DNA of 5,246 nucleotides from Anaerolineales bacterium UBA5069 (GTDB lineage: Bacteria; Chloroflexota; Anaerolineae; Caldilineales; Caldilineaceae), in contig DIAV01000311.1 of assembly GCA_002415895.1 (NCBI GenBank), positions 12,859 through 18,104 of the forward strand. Reading direction: 5' to 3'. The notes below the pieces were generated by a model that did not search any database, was not told the DNA's origin, and was given only the letters and a program-made list of their open reading frames with translations. The position numbers and the translations under genes are program-made. Positions 1-5,246 of the stretch are shown here, piece by piece (positions within the stretch are counted from its first letter, which is position 1; the number at the start of each line of letters is the position of its first letter).

Positions 1-24
1 ATCAATAATCATTGATCATTGATG
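1..24. repeat. Short AT-rich ATTGAT/ATCAAT repeat at window edge
   Basis: The first 24 bases are AT-rich, unlike the rest of the window. They consist of overlapping copies of ATTGAT and its complement ATCAAT: ATCAAT at 1, then ATCATTGATCATTGAT. They can fold into a 6-bp hairpin (ATCAAT with ATTGAT). The run may be the end of a longer repeat lying outside the window, or an AT-rich upstream element of the next gene. No clear -35/-10 pair is visible between here and the start codon at 86. Confidence 0.3.
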
Positions 25-85
25 CCCTACCGCTCATCACTCGCCCCATCCGCCCTCTCATCGCACACATCGCTGGAGGTGTTCC

Positions 86-703
86 ATGGCAATCCTGCAA
101 ATCATCGACCAACTGGCGGACAAGATCAACAACAGCCCCAAGGTGCCCTTCTCATCGGATCGGCGCGTGGATGCCAACGAGATTAGCCAGATTTTGGAGC
201 GGCTGCGCATTAGCGTGCCCAGCTCGATCATGGAGAGCGAGCGCACCCTGGCCGAGCGCGAGCGCATTTTGGGCGAGGCCGAAACCGAAGCCAAGCGCAT
301 TGTGGCCCAGGCGCGCCAGCGCGCCAACGAAATCCTGAGCCAGGATGGGCTTGTGGCCATGGCCCGCAAGGAAGCCGACCGCATTGTGGACGAGGGACGC
401 CAGCAGGCGCGCATGCGCGCCGAAGAAGCCGATGCCTACTCTGTGGAGAAGCTGCAGGAAATTGACAATACGTTGAAGCGCATGCAGGCCGAGGTGGAAA
501 ACGGGCTGCAATTGCTGCGTGGGCGGGCGCGCCCCAGTGCGCGCACAAACGAACTGCCCCCCGAGCGCCCAGCCAACCGCCGCGCCGACGCACCCAGGAC
601 GCAAGCGCAAGGCCAGCCCCAGGCTGTGGCGCCGGTGCCGCCGCCCTCCAATTCCAATCCCCTTACGCGCCCACCCGCGCCCCGTACCGACGCCAAGGGC
701 TGA
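86..703 (+). CDS. SepIVA-like (DivIVA-type) coiled-coil protein
   Basis: This is a soluble 205-aa protein with no signal peptide or membrane segment. The ATG follows a strong GGAGGT (75-80) at 5-nt spacing, which fixes the start. Residues 1-45 form a small N-terminal domain with a VPFS motif at 20-23. Residues about 45-145 are a charged coiled coil (AERERILGEAETEAKRIVAQ) closing with ADAYSVEKLQEID at 115-127. Residues 147-205 are a Pro/Arg/Ala-rich, probably disordered tail. From memory, the VP-[MF], 'iP-E-eA-vL--R---L--A---A---V' and '-D-Y---KL-E-e--L' patterns match mycobacterial SepIVA (Rv2927c), an essential septum and cell-wall regulator. That gene also lies directly before a DUF177 gene, as here. 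The coiled coil is shorter than in SepIVA. Such proteins are often auto-named 'ATP synthase F0 subunit B' or 'subunit H' because of the coiled coil; nothing here supports a role in ATP synthase. The family placement is moderately sure. A role in growth or division is inference. Confidence 0.75.
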   Translation: MAILQIIDQLADKINNSPKVPFSSDRRVDANEISQILERLRISVPSSIMESERTLAERERILGEAETEAKRIVAQARQRANEILSQDGLVAMARKEADRIVDEGRQQARMRAEEADAYSVEKLQEIDNTLKRMQAEVENGLQLLRGRARPSARTNELPPERPANRRADAPRTQAQGQPQAVAPVPPPSNSNPLTRPPAPRTDAKG

Positions 704-734
704 CTCACCAGCTTCATCGTCATACCGCCAAATT

Positions 735-866
735 CAACACCTTGACGCAGAGGCGCGGAGGCGCAAAGCAACGCAAAGAACTGCAACAGTGATTCTGTAT
801 AGTTGCTTTTCTTTGTTTTCCTTTGCGTTTCTTTGCGCGCCTCTGCGGCTTTGCGTTGAGATGTTG
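735..866. repeat. Palindromic intergenic repeat, copy A (GCAAAG type)
   Basis: This is an imperfect inverted repeat filling much of the 327-bp gap between the coiled-coil gene and the DUF177 gene. The left arm is 735-778 and the right arm 821-866. They match at 37 of 44 positions with one 2-nt gap. The arms are built from CGCAAAG / CTTTGCG units. The spacer can extend the stem through GCAAC (783-787) paired with GTTGC (802-806). The right end, TTGAGATGTTGTT, recurs at the right end of copy B (2087-2214). There is no coding capacity and no transposase, so it looks like a non-autonomous MITE- or REP-like element. The rest of the gap holds only the promoter and leader described separately. Confidence 0.75.
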
Positions 867-904
867 TTGTGGCCGAGGTGCGCCGCTGTTTGGGCCCGCC
901 AATT

Positions 905-933
905 TTGACACGCCCCCGCGTCTCCGATATACT
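905..933 (+). promoter_or_regulatory. Sigma70-type promoter for the DUF177-rpmF pair
   Basis: A perfect -35 box TTGACA (905-910) is followed after exactly 17 bp by TATACT (928-933), one base from the -10 consensus. Transcription should start near 940, leaving an untranslated leader of about 90 nt before the ATG at 1031. It lies just downstream of repeat copy A, so the DUF177 gene probably has its own promoter rather than depending on read-through from the coiled-coil gene. This is the best promoter match I found in the window. Confidence 0.7.
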
Positions 934-1030
934 AACAGTTCGCGTGTCTCAACGCGCTGCGGCCCTAGGGTGCAGCTCTGGGTGCCCGCTGTAGGTTGAC
1001 AACCATACACGCGTGGGAAGAGCGTCACCC
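934..1030 (+). promoter_or_regulatory. Structured 5' leader of the DUF177 gene (tentative)
   Basis: The region between the predicted transcription start and the ATG can form several small stems. CGCGTGT (941-947) can pair with ACACGCG (1007-1013), enclosing GCTGC (956-960) with GCAGC (972-976) and the mini-hairpin GGTT-GAC-AACC (994-1004). The closing stem ends just before the purine-rich GGGAAGAG (1015-1022) that would act as the ribosome site. I do not recognise a known riboswitch or ribosomal-protein leader. In GC-rich DNA such stems arise easily, so this is only a candidate. Confidence 0.25.
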
Positions 1031-1633
1031 ATGCAATTCAACGTCGCACAATTGCTGATGGAGCCAACGGGCGCCGTGCGCCGCTATACGTTGGCTGATG
1101 ATTTGACCGGGCTTGACCCTGAACTGCTATTTCTGGGACCCCTGGTGGGTGAAGTCACATTGCTGCGCACGAACAGTGGTGTCCTTGTCACGGGCAACCT
1201 GAGCACGGCAATGCAGGTAACCTGCAATTTGTGCCTCAACCCCATTGCGCTGCCTGTGCGCTTTGAGCTTGAAGAAATGTTCCACCCCGCCACCGACGTG
1301 GCCACGGGGCGTCCGCTGCGGCCCGATGAGTATGAGGGGCCTGCCGAAGACCTGGAAGATGATGCACTGCTGATTGACGACAAACACATCCTCGACACGT
1401 CCGAGGTTGTGCGCCAGAACATCTGGCTGGCTTTGCCCATGTACCCCAGCTGCAACTGGACGGGGGAGGGTATTTGTCCTAATCTGAGCCGCGTGCCGAA
1501 GTTGGAAGATGTGCGCCTCTTGCGTGCCGGTGAGCAGAGCGCCGAAATTGAACTTGATGATGATGTGGACCCGCGCTGGGCGGCGCTTCGTGCCTTACAG
1601 GCCCCCAGTCGCGATCAGGATACAAGCGGCTAG
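1031..1633 (+). CDS. yceD: DUF177 / YceD-family protein
   Basis: This 200-aa acidic cytoplasmic protein belongs to the YceD (YlbN, DUF177) family, which sits before rpmF in very many bacteria and has been linked to 23S rRNA metabolism and ribosome assembly. Visible family features are the N-terminal FNVAQLL start, the C65-x-x-C68 motif (CNLCLNPIALPVRFELEEMF), the acidic mid-region ending in IDDKHILDTSEVVRQNIWLALPM, C141 and C149 in the second cysteine region (EGICPNL), and the C-terminal DPRWAAL (usually DPRLAAL). The usual 'CPxCGxNLN...CxC' stretch is replaced by CPNLSRVPKLEDVRLL, so the second metal-like site is incomplete. ATG 1031 is preferred over an in-frame GTG at 1013: homologues begin M-x-FNVAQLL, and GGGAAGAG (1015-1022) is placed for the ATG. 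The gene has its own promoter at 905-933 and is followed after 141 bp by rpmF. Confidence 0.9.
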   Translation: MQFNVAQLLMEPTGAVRRYTLADDLTGLDPELLFLGPLVGEVTLLRTNSGVLVTGNLSTAMQVTCNLCLNPIALPVRFELEEMFHPATDVATGRPLRPDEYEGPAEDLEDDALLIDDKHILDTSEVVRQNIWLALPMYPSCNWTGEGICPNLSRVPKLEDVRLLRAGEQSAEIELDDDVDPRWAALRALQAPSRDQDTSG

Positions 1634-1689
1634 TGCAGCACACCTGCCGGACGCGCCTTGATTGTTGAAGTGTCAATCGATGTTGTGGT

Positions 1690-1715
1690 GGACGTCTGTC
1701 TTGGTTCGGACGTCT
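1690..1715. repeat. Direct repeat GGACGTCT x2 in the yceD-rpmF gap
   Basis: GGACGTCT occurs at 1690-1697 and again at 1708-1715, a period of 18 bp. Each copy contains the palindrome GACGTC. The pair lies in the 141-bp gap before rpmF, where no good promoter is evident; TGTATA at 1728-1733 has no suitably spaced -35. It could be a two-site operator or chance. Nothing else is seen in the gap except the rpmF ribosome site. Confidence 0.25.
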
Positions 1716-1774
1716 CCGTACGCTTCCTGTATACCAAGTAGACGGCCCGACTGGGTGGCCGAAGGAGAGCCTTA

Positions 1775-1972
1775 ATGGGACCGCTGCCGAAGAGAAAGAT
1801 TAGCAAAGGGCGCAAAGGCCGCCGTCGCGCACATGATGCCATCGGCGCGCCGCACCTGATTGTTTGCCCCAACTGCCGTGAGCGCATGTTGCCGCACCGG
1901 GTTTGCCCCGCCTGTGGCCACTACAAGGGGCGCCAGGTGCTCGACGTGGAGAACGCCTCGTCGAAGTCCTAA
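1775..1972 (+). CDS. rpmF: 50S ribosomal protein L32 (zinc-binding form)
   Basis: This 65-aa protein is the large-subunit ribosomal protein bL32. It has the characteristic basic N-terminus (PKRKISKGRKGRRRAH, residues 5-20), then a zinc ribbon with C31-x-x-C34 and C44-x-x-C47, and the typical PHRVCPACGHYKGRQV block (40-55). All four zinc ligands are present, so this is the zinc-dependent (C+) form rather than the cysteine-free paralogue used under zinc starvation. The ATG is preceded by AGGAG (1763-1767) at 7-nt spacing. It follows yceD, the usual partner, and is closed by a strong terminator 10 bp after the stop. The short C-terminal extension (DVENASSKS) is unremarkable. Confidence 0.97.
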   Translation: MGPLPKRKISKGRKGRRRAHDAIGAPHLIVCPNCRERMLPHRVCPACGHYKGRQVLDVENASSKS

Positions 1973-1982
1973 GGAACGCTGC

Positions 1983-2018
1983 AAGGGGATACGGCAATTG
2001 CCGTATCCCCTTCTTCTT
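1983..2018 (+). terminator. Rho-independent terminator after rpmF
   Basis: A perfect 30-bp palindrome (1983-2012, centred on GGCAATTGCC) folds into a stem with GGGGATACGG on one side and CCGTATCCCC on the other, followed by the pyrimidine run TTCTTCTT. It begins 10 bp after the rpmF stop. It should end the yceD-rpmF transcript and separate it from fabD. The T-tract is interrupted by C, so its efficiency is uncertain. Confidence 0.8.
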
Positions 2019-2086
2019 GGGCAAGGATGCAGATCGCGCTTCCGTTTGATCAAACTGAAACCGCAGTGAAACCCATCGCCACGACC

Positions 2087-2214
2087 ACATCTCAACGCAC
2101 AGTCGTAGAGAACGCACAGTGACGCCCAGATAAGTGACTGCTCAGCATTTGCCGAGTGGTTGCTGTTCTTTACGTTGCATTGCTGTCTTGGCGACTTTAC
2201 GTTGAGATGTTGTT
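2087..2214. repeat. Palindromic intergenic repeat, copy B
   Basis: This is an inverted repeat in the 282-bp gap between rpmF and fabD. The left end 2087-2105 and right end 2192-2210 match at 17 of 19 positions (ACATCTCAACG on the left, CGTTGAGATGT on the right). The right arm 2168-2217 lines up with the right arm of copy A (821-870) with a 1-base offset, including two CTTT(A/G)CGTT units and the identical end TTGAGATGTTGTT. The interior is more degenerate than in copy A. The right end stops about 40 bp before the fabD start, and no clear fabD promoter is visible in or around it. Confidence 0.65.
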
Positions 2215-2254
2215 TTCATGCCGATTGCCTTCTGTTGCAAAGGAACTCGTCACT

Positions 2255-3274
2255 GTGACCACAGAATTCAGCTTTCTCAGTGCCGCGCGCGGCACTGCGT
2301 TTCTCTTTCCCGGCCAGGGCAGCCAGCAGGTGGGCATGCTCAAGGAATTGGTAGCCGCTTCACCGGCGGCGCGCCAAACCTTTGCCGAGGCTGACGACGT
2401 GCTGGGTTTTGGCCTGAGCACCCTCTGTTTTGAAGGTCCCGAAGAGACACTCACCGATACAATCAACGCGCAGCCGGCGTTGCTGGCGGCCTCCATTGCC
2501 GCGCTGCGCGCCCTGGCCGAAGCCGCTGCTGTGCAACCCAACGCAGCGCTCATGGCCGACCTGGCTGACGCCGCGCCCAACGCGCTGGCGGGGCACAGCC
2601 TGGGCGAGTACACCGCACTTGTGGCTGCCGGCAGCTTCAGCTTTGCCGATGGCCTGCGCCTTGTGCGCACGCGCGGCCGCCTGATGAAGGAGGCCGGTGC
2701 GCGCACGCCCGGCATGATGGCCGCCGTGCTCGGCCTTGACGAGGCGCAGGTGGCTACGCTCTGCAGCGAGGCTGTGCAGCGCACAGGCGGCATTGCGCAG
2801 GTGGCCAATGACAATTGCCCCGGCCAGGTCGTCATCTCGGGTGATCGCGTAGGCATGGAGGCGGCCATGGCGGCGCTCGCGACCGCCGGTGCGAAGAAGG
2901 TCATGCCGCTGGCTGTGAGCATCGCTGCACACAGCCCCCTCATGGCGCAGGCTACGGCCGAATTGCGCGAGGCGATTGCCGCCATACCCATGCACCCGCC
3001 TGCTGTGCCGGTTTACGCCAACACAACGGCCGCCCCGCTGACAAGCGTCGAGGCCGTGCGCGCCGAGTTGGAGGCGCAGCTTACAGGGAGCGTGCGCTGG
3101 ACGCAGAGCATTCAGGCTATGGCGGCCGCGGGGATTGTGCGCTTTGTGGAGGTGGGGCCGAGCGAAGTGCTGACAGGGCTTGCCAAGCGCATTGAGCGCA
3201 GCGCGACCCGCGCCACTGTCAACGCGCCGGAGAACATGGCCGTATTTCTCGCTGCGCAGCAGGCGCTTGCATAG
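2255..3274 (+). CDS. fabD: Malonyl-CoA:ACP transacylase FabD
   Basis: This cytoplasmic enzyme moves malonyl from CoA to acyl carrier protein, the entry step of type II fatty-acid synthesis. The 339-aa product shows the GQGSQ loop at 20-24, the nucleophile S115 in GHSLGEYTAL, R140 (malonate carboxylate binding; 25 residues after the serine as in E. coli), ANDNCPGQVVISG, H226 in AAHSPLM, and Q275 in AQLTGSVRW. These correspond to E. coli S92, R117, H201 and Q250 with identical spacing within the pairs. I chose GTG 2255 because AAAGGA lies 10 nt upstream and because further upstream extension would translate repeat copy B. Even so, about 12 residues precede the first conserved strand (TAFLFPGQGSQ). 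The length is slightly above the usual 300-320 aa. In many bacteria fabD sits with plsX, fabH and fabG behind yceD-rpmF; here it follows rpmF alone. It ends convergently with nuoI. Confidence 0.95.
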   Translation: MTTEFSFLSAARGTAFLFPGQGSQQVGMLKELVAASPAARQTFAEADDVLGFGLSTLCFEGPEETLTDTINAQPALLAASIAALRALAEAAAVQPNAALMADLADAAPNALAGHSLGEYTALVAAGSFSFADGLRLVRTRGRLMKEAGARTPGMMAAVLGLDEAQVATLCSEAVQRTGGIAQVANDNCPGQVVISGDRVGMEAAMAALATAGAKKVMPLAVSIAAHSPLMAQATAELREAIAAIPMHPPAVPVYANTTAAPLTSVEAVRAELEAQLTGSVRWTQSIQAMAAAGIVRFVEVGPSEVLTGLAKRIERSATRATVNAPENMAVFLAAQQALA

Positions 3275-3287
3275 CGCGGATGCGGCG

Positions 3288-3423
3288 GTCGTAGCGGGGG
3301 GCTTTCAGCCCTCCGTTTTCAAGCCCCGCATCGTACGATGTGAAGTGGCGCGCCGGGGCCGCGGCATGCGCAACCGGGTCTTGCAGCAGCAGAGCCGGAG
3401 GGCTGGAAGCCCCTCGCTACGAC
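3288..3423. repeat. 28-bp inverted repeat in the fabD-nuoI gap
   Basis: The arms 3288-3315 and 3396-3423 are complementary at 26 of 28 positions and are separated by an 80-nt GC-rich spacer. Each arm also contains its own small hairpin, GGGCT-TTC-AGCCC on the left and GGGCT-GGA-AGCCC on the right. Both mismatches (3297/3414 and 3305/3406) become G-U pairs in plus-strand RNA, giving an unbroken 28-bp stem there. The spacer contains a 12-bp palindrome, CATCGTACGATG (3329-3340). It is unrelated in sequence to copies A-C. It looks like a REP- or MITE-like element in the fabD 3' untranslated region. Confidence 0.7.
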
Positions 3424-3437
3424 ACGCAGGCTGGGCA

Positions 3438-3474
3438 AAGAGAGAGGGCGGCCATTGTGGCCGCCCTCTCTCTT
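3438..3474. terminator. Bidirectional terminator between fabD and nuoI
   Basis: A perfect 17-bp stem (3438-3454 with 3458-3474) closes on a 3-nt loop. The stem runs AAGAGAGAGGGCGGCCA on the left, so each strand reads GC-rich pairs followed by a CTCTCTCTT-type pyrimidine run. It lies 164 bp after the fabD stop and 21 bp beyond the nuoI stop on the other strand. It is therefore best placed as the nuoI terminator, and it can also stop transcripts coming from fabD. Confidence 0.85.
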
Positions 3475-3494
3475 AGTTAACGCTCTGCAAAAAC

Positions 3495-4448
3495 CTACTC
3501 GCTCTCTTTGCGCTTGGCGGCAGCTTCCTGCGCCTTGCGCTTGAGTTCCTCAATGCGTGCCTTCTTGGCCGCGGCCTCGTCACTCAAGGCTTCAGGTGCA
3601 GCAGCAACGGCAGATGCTGCTGCGGCAGCAGGCGCTTCCGTTTCAGCAACGACCGGCGCGCTGCCGACCTCGCCCGCGGGCGCACCTGCTGCACGCGCCT
3701 TGGCGGCTGCGGCGCGCTCCTGTGCCTGTTTCTTCATTGCTTCGATGTCGGCGGCGTTGCGTTGCGGCTTGGCAGGTGCAGCGCCGGCTTCACCCGCGGG
3801 CGCGGCTGCTGCGGCCTTCTTCTCGGCATCAGCCTTGGCCTTGGCGTCGGCCTTGGCAAGGGTTGCGGCTTCTTCCGCCGCGCGGCGCTCCTGCTCTTCG
3901 GCATACGCCGTGGGCCACAGTGCCGCGTAATACTCGAGCGGCACCGTCAGCTCCACCTTGTCATAAACCAGGTGCGGGTAGCGATCAAAGACCGCCAGCT
4001 CGTAGTCATGGTTCATGCGAATCGCATCAAAGGGGCAGAACTCGGTGCAGAATGAACAGGACATGCAAATGGACGCGTCGATGTAAAACTCAGCCGGGCG
4101 CGTAACGGGCTTGCCGTTCGCATCTGCGTCGCGCACTATCCAAATGCACTGCGGCGGGCAGACCTTGGCGCAAATGCCGCAGGCCGTACAGCGATCCTCG
4201 TTCTTCTCCGTGTCAAAAATCAACATGGGGATATAGCGGAAGCGCTCGGGTATCTGCCGCTTCTCCTCTGGATACTGCAGTGTGAGGAGCCCCTCCTGCG
4301 TCCCGGGCTGGCGCATAATGCGCCGGTTGTTGCCCATCTCAACGCTGTCTTCATAGCGGCTCGGCACATCCTTGCGGTCATCCGTAAAGGAATCGCGCAC
4401 GTGCTGCAGTGTTATGCCAAGCCCCTTGAGCAATCCAGATCCAAACAT
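3495..4448 (-). CDS. nuoI: NADH-quinone oxidoreductase subunit I with long C-terminal tail
   Basis: This 317-aa protein is the 8Fe ferredoxin-like subunit of respiratory complex I. It carries clusters N6a and N6b, which pass electrons towards the quinone site at the membrane face. Residues 1-20 match the usual LLKGLGITLQH anchor helix, and 43-70 give RIMRQPGTQEGLLTLQYPEE. The two [4Fe-4S] motifs are C87-x2-C90-x2-C93-x3-C97-P and C128-x2-C131-x2-C134-x3-C138-P. The normal core ends near residue 180. A tail of about 135 residues follows, rich in Ala, Lys and Glu, with a twice-used APAGE-x-G-x-AP motif (217-226 and 257-266) and a related helix repeated as IEAMKKQAQERAAAAK and IEELKRKAQEAAAKRK. 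The ATG is preceded by GGAGA at 5-nt spacing. The gene is last in its nuo group, 125 bp after nuoD, and is followed by the terminator at 3438-3474. Confidence 0.93.
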   Translation of the reverse strand: MFGSGLLKGLGITLQHVRDSFTDDRKDVPSRYEDSVEMGNNRRIMRQPGTQEGLLTLQYPEEKRQIPERFRYIPMLIFDTEKNEDRCTACGICAKVCPPQCIWIVRDADANGKPVTRPAEFYIDASICMSCSFCTEFCPFDAIRMNHDYELAVFDRYPHLVYDKVELTVPLEYYAALWPTAYAEEQERRAAEEAATLAKADAKAKADAEKKAAAAAPAGEAGAAPAKPQRNAADIEAMKKQAQERAAAAKARAAGAPAGEVGSAPVVAETEAPAAAAASAVAAAPEALSDEAAAKKARIEELKRKAQEAAAKRKESE

Positions 4449-4472
4449 ACGTCTCTCCCAGGTCTACCGATA

Positions 4473-4564
4473 CGACGCAAAGGCGCTGATACGAGACACC
4501 GGTGCATGCAATTCTCGGTGCTGCTTGCCGGTGCGAACCTCTGCCTCTGTGTGGCTTTGCGTCG
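4473..4564. repeat. Palindromic intergenic repeat, copy C (diverged)
   Basis: The 125-bp gap between nuoD and nuoI contains a diverged member of the GCAAAG-type palindromes. CGACGCAAAG (4473-4482) is perfectly complementary to CTTTGCGTCG (4555-4564). Inside these, CACCGG (4497-4502) can pair with CCGGTG (4528-4533). The right side reads CCTCTGCCTCTGTGTGGCTTTGCGTCGA, close in pattern to the right arm of copy A (CCTCTGCGGCTTTGCGTTGA). It would be transcribed within the nuo message as an intercistronic hairpin, leaving the nuoI ribosome site free. Confidence 0.55.
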
Positions 4565-4573
4565 AGGCTCGCT

Positions 4574-5246
<673 letters not shown>

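Noticed and set aside
152..610. Open frame on the minus strand opposite the coiled-coil gene
   Set aside because: The plus-strand frame has a strong ribosome site, heptad-like pattern and conserved neighbours; the minus frame has none.
735..866. CRISPR array or tandem repeat
   Set aside because: The units are arranged as one inverted pair with imperfect short internal repeats, with no regular spacers and no cas genes.
1013..1030. GTG 1013 as the start of the DUF177 gene
   Set aside because: It has no ribosome site and adds residues not expected in the family; ATG 1031 gives the usual M-x-FNVAQLL start.
1463..1633. Frameshift as the cause of the missing cysteines in the DUF177 protein
   Set aside because: The same frame returns to the conserved acidic DPRWAAL end, and neighbouring frames do not encode the missing motif.
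2156..2254. Upstream in-frame extension of fabD starting at GTG 2156 or ATG 2207
   Set aside because: The added residues translate repeat copy B and do not resemble FabD. GTG 2255 has AAAGGA at 10 nt, and the conserved fold begins shortly after it.
2197..2991. Long open frame of 264 codons on the minus strand opposite fabD
   Set aside because: Its composition (Ala/Ser/Arg-rich, no motif) is that of a shadow of a GC-rich gene, and fabD on the other strand has complete catalytic motifs.
3508..3930. Alanine-rich open frame on the plus strand opposite the NuoI tail
   Set aside because: It is the mirror of the low-complexity GC-rich tail coding region; it has no independent motif or ribosome site.

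Overview
This GC-rich bacterial window holds six genes in two convergent groups. The best fit is a member of the Chloroflexota (Anaerolineae/Caldilineae type). Reasons are a SepIVA-like coiled-coil gene placed before DUF177 (YceD) and rpmF, a zinc-binding type L32, nuoD next to nuoI with no E/F/G subunits between them, and gaps filled with GCAAAG-type palindromic repeats. The phylum call is inference from gene content and style, not from a marker search.

Plus strand, 86-3274: a 205-aa coiled-coil protein resembling mycobacterial SepIVA; a gap of about 330 bp with a palindromic repeat followed by a near-consensus sigma70 promoter; the DUF177/YceD protein; rpmF (ribosomal protein L32); a perfect-palindrome terminator; a second copy of the palindromic repeat; and fabD (malonyl-CoA:ACP transacylase) with all four catalytic positions intact. 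This resembles the bacterial order yceD-rpmF-plsX-fabH-fabD, but plsX and fabH are missing between rpmF and fabD.

Minus strand, 5246-3495: the 3' two-thirds or so of nuoD (running off the window edge), a third diverged copy of the palindromic repeat in the nuoD-nuoI gap, and nuoI, whose 2x[4Fe-4S] ferredoxin core carries an unusual Ala/Lys/Glu-rich tail of about 135 residues. nuoI is the last gene of this nuo group. A 17-bp hairpin ends it and fabD from opposite sides.

The two groups are unrelated in function: ribosome assembly, envelope and fatty-acid start-up on one side, and respiratory complex I on the other. I see no defence system, mobile-element gene, CRISPR array or RNA gene. The items most worth a second look are the family of intergenic palindromes (three related copies plus one unrelated 28-bp inverted repeat whose only mismatches are G-U pairs), the SepIVA-like gene and its conserved neighbourhood, and the NuoI tail.
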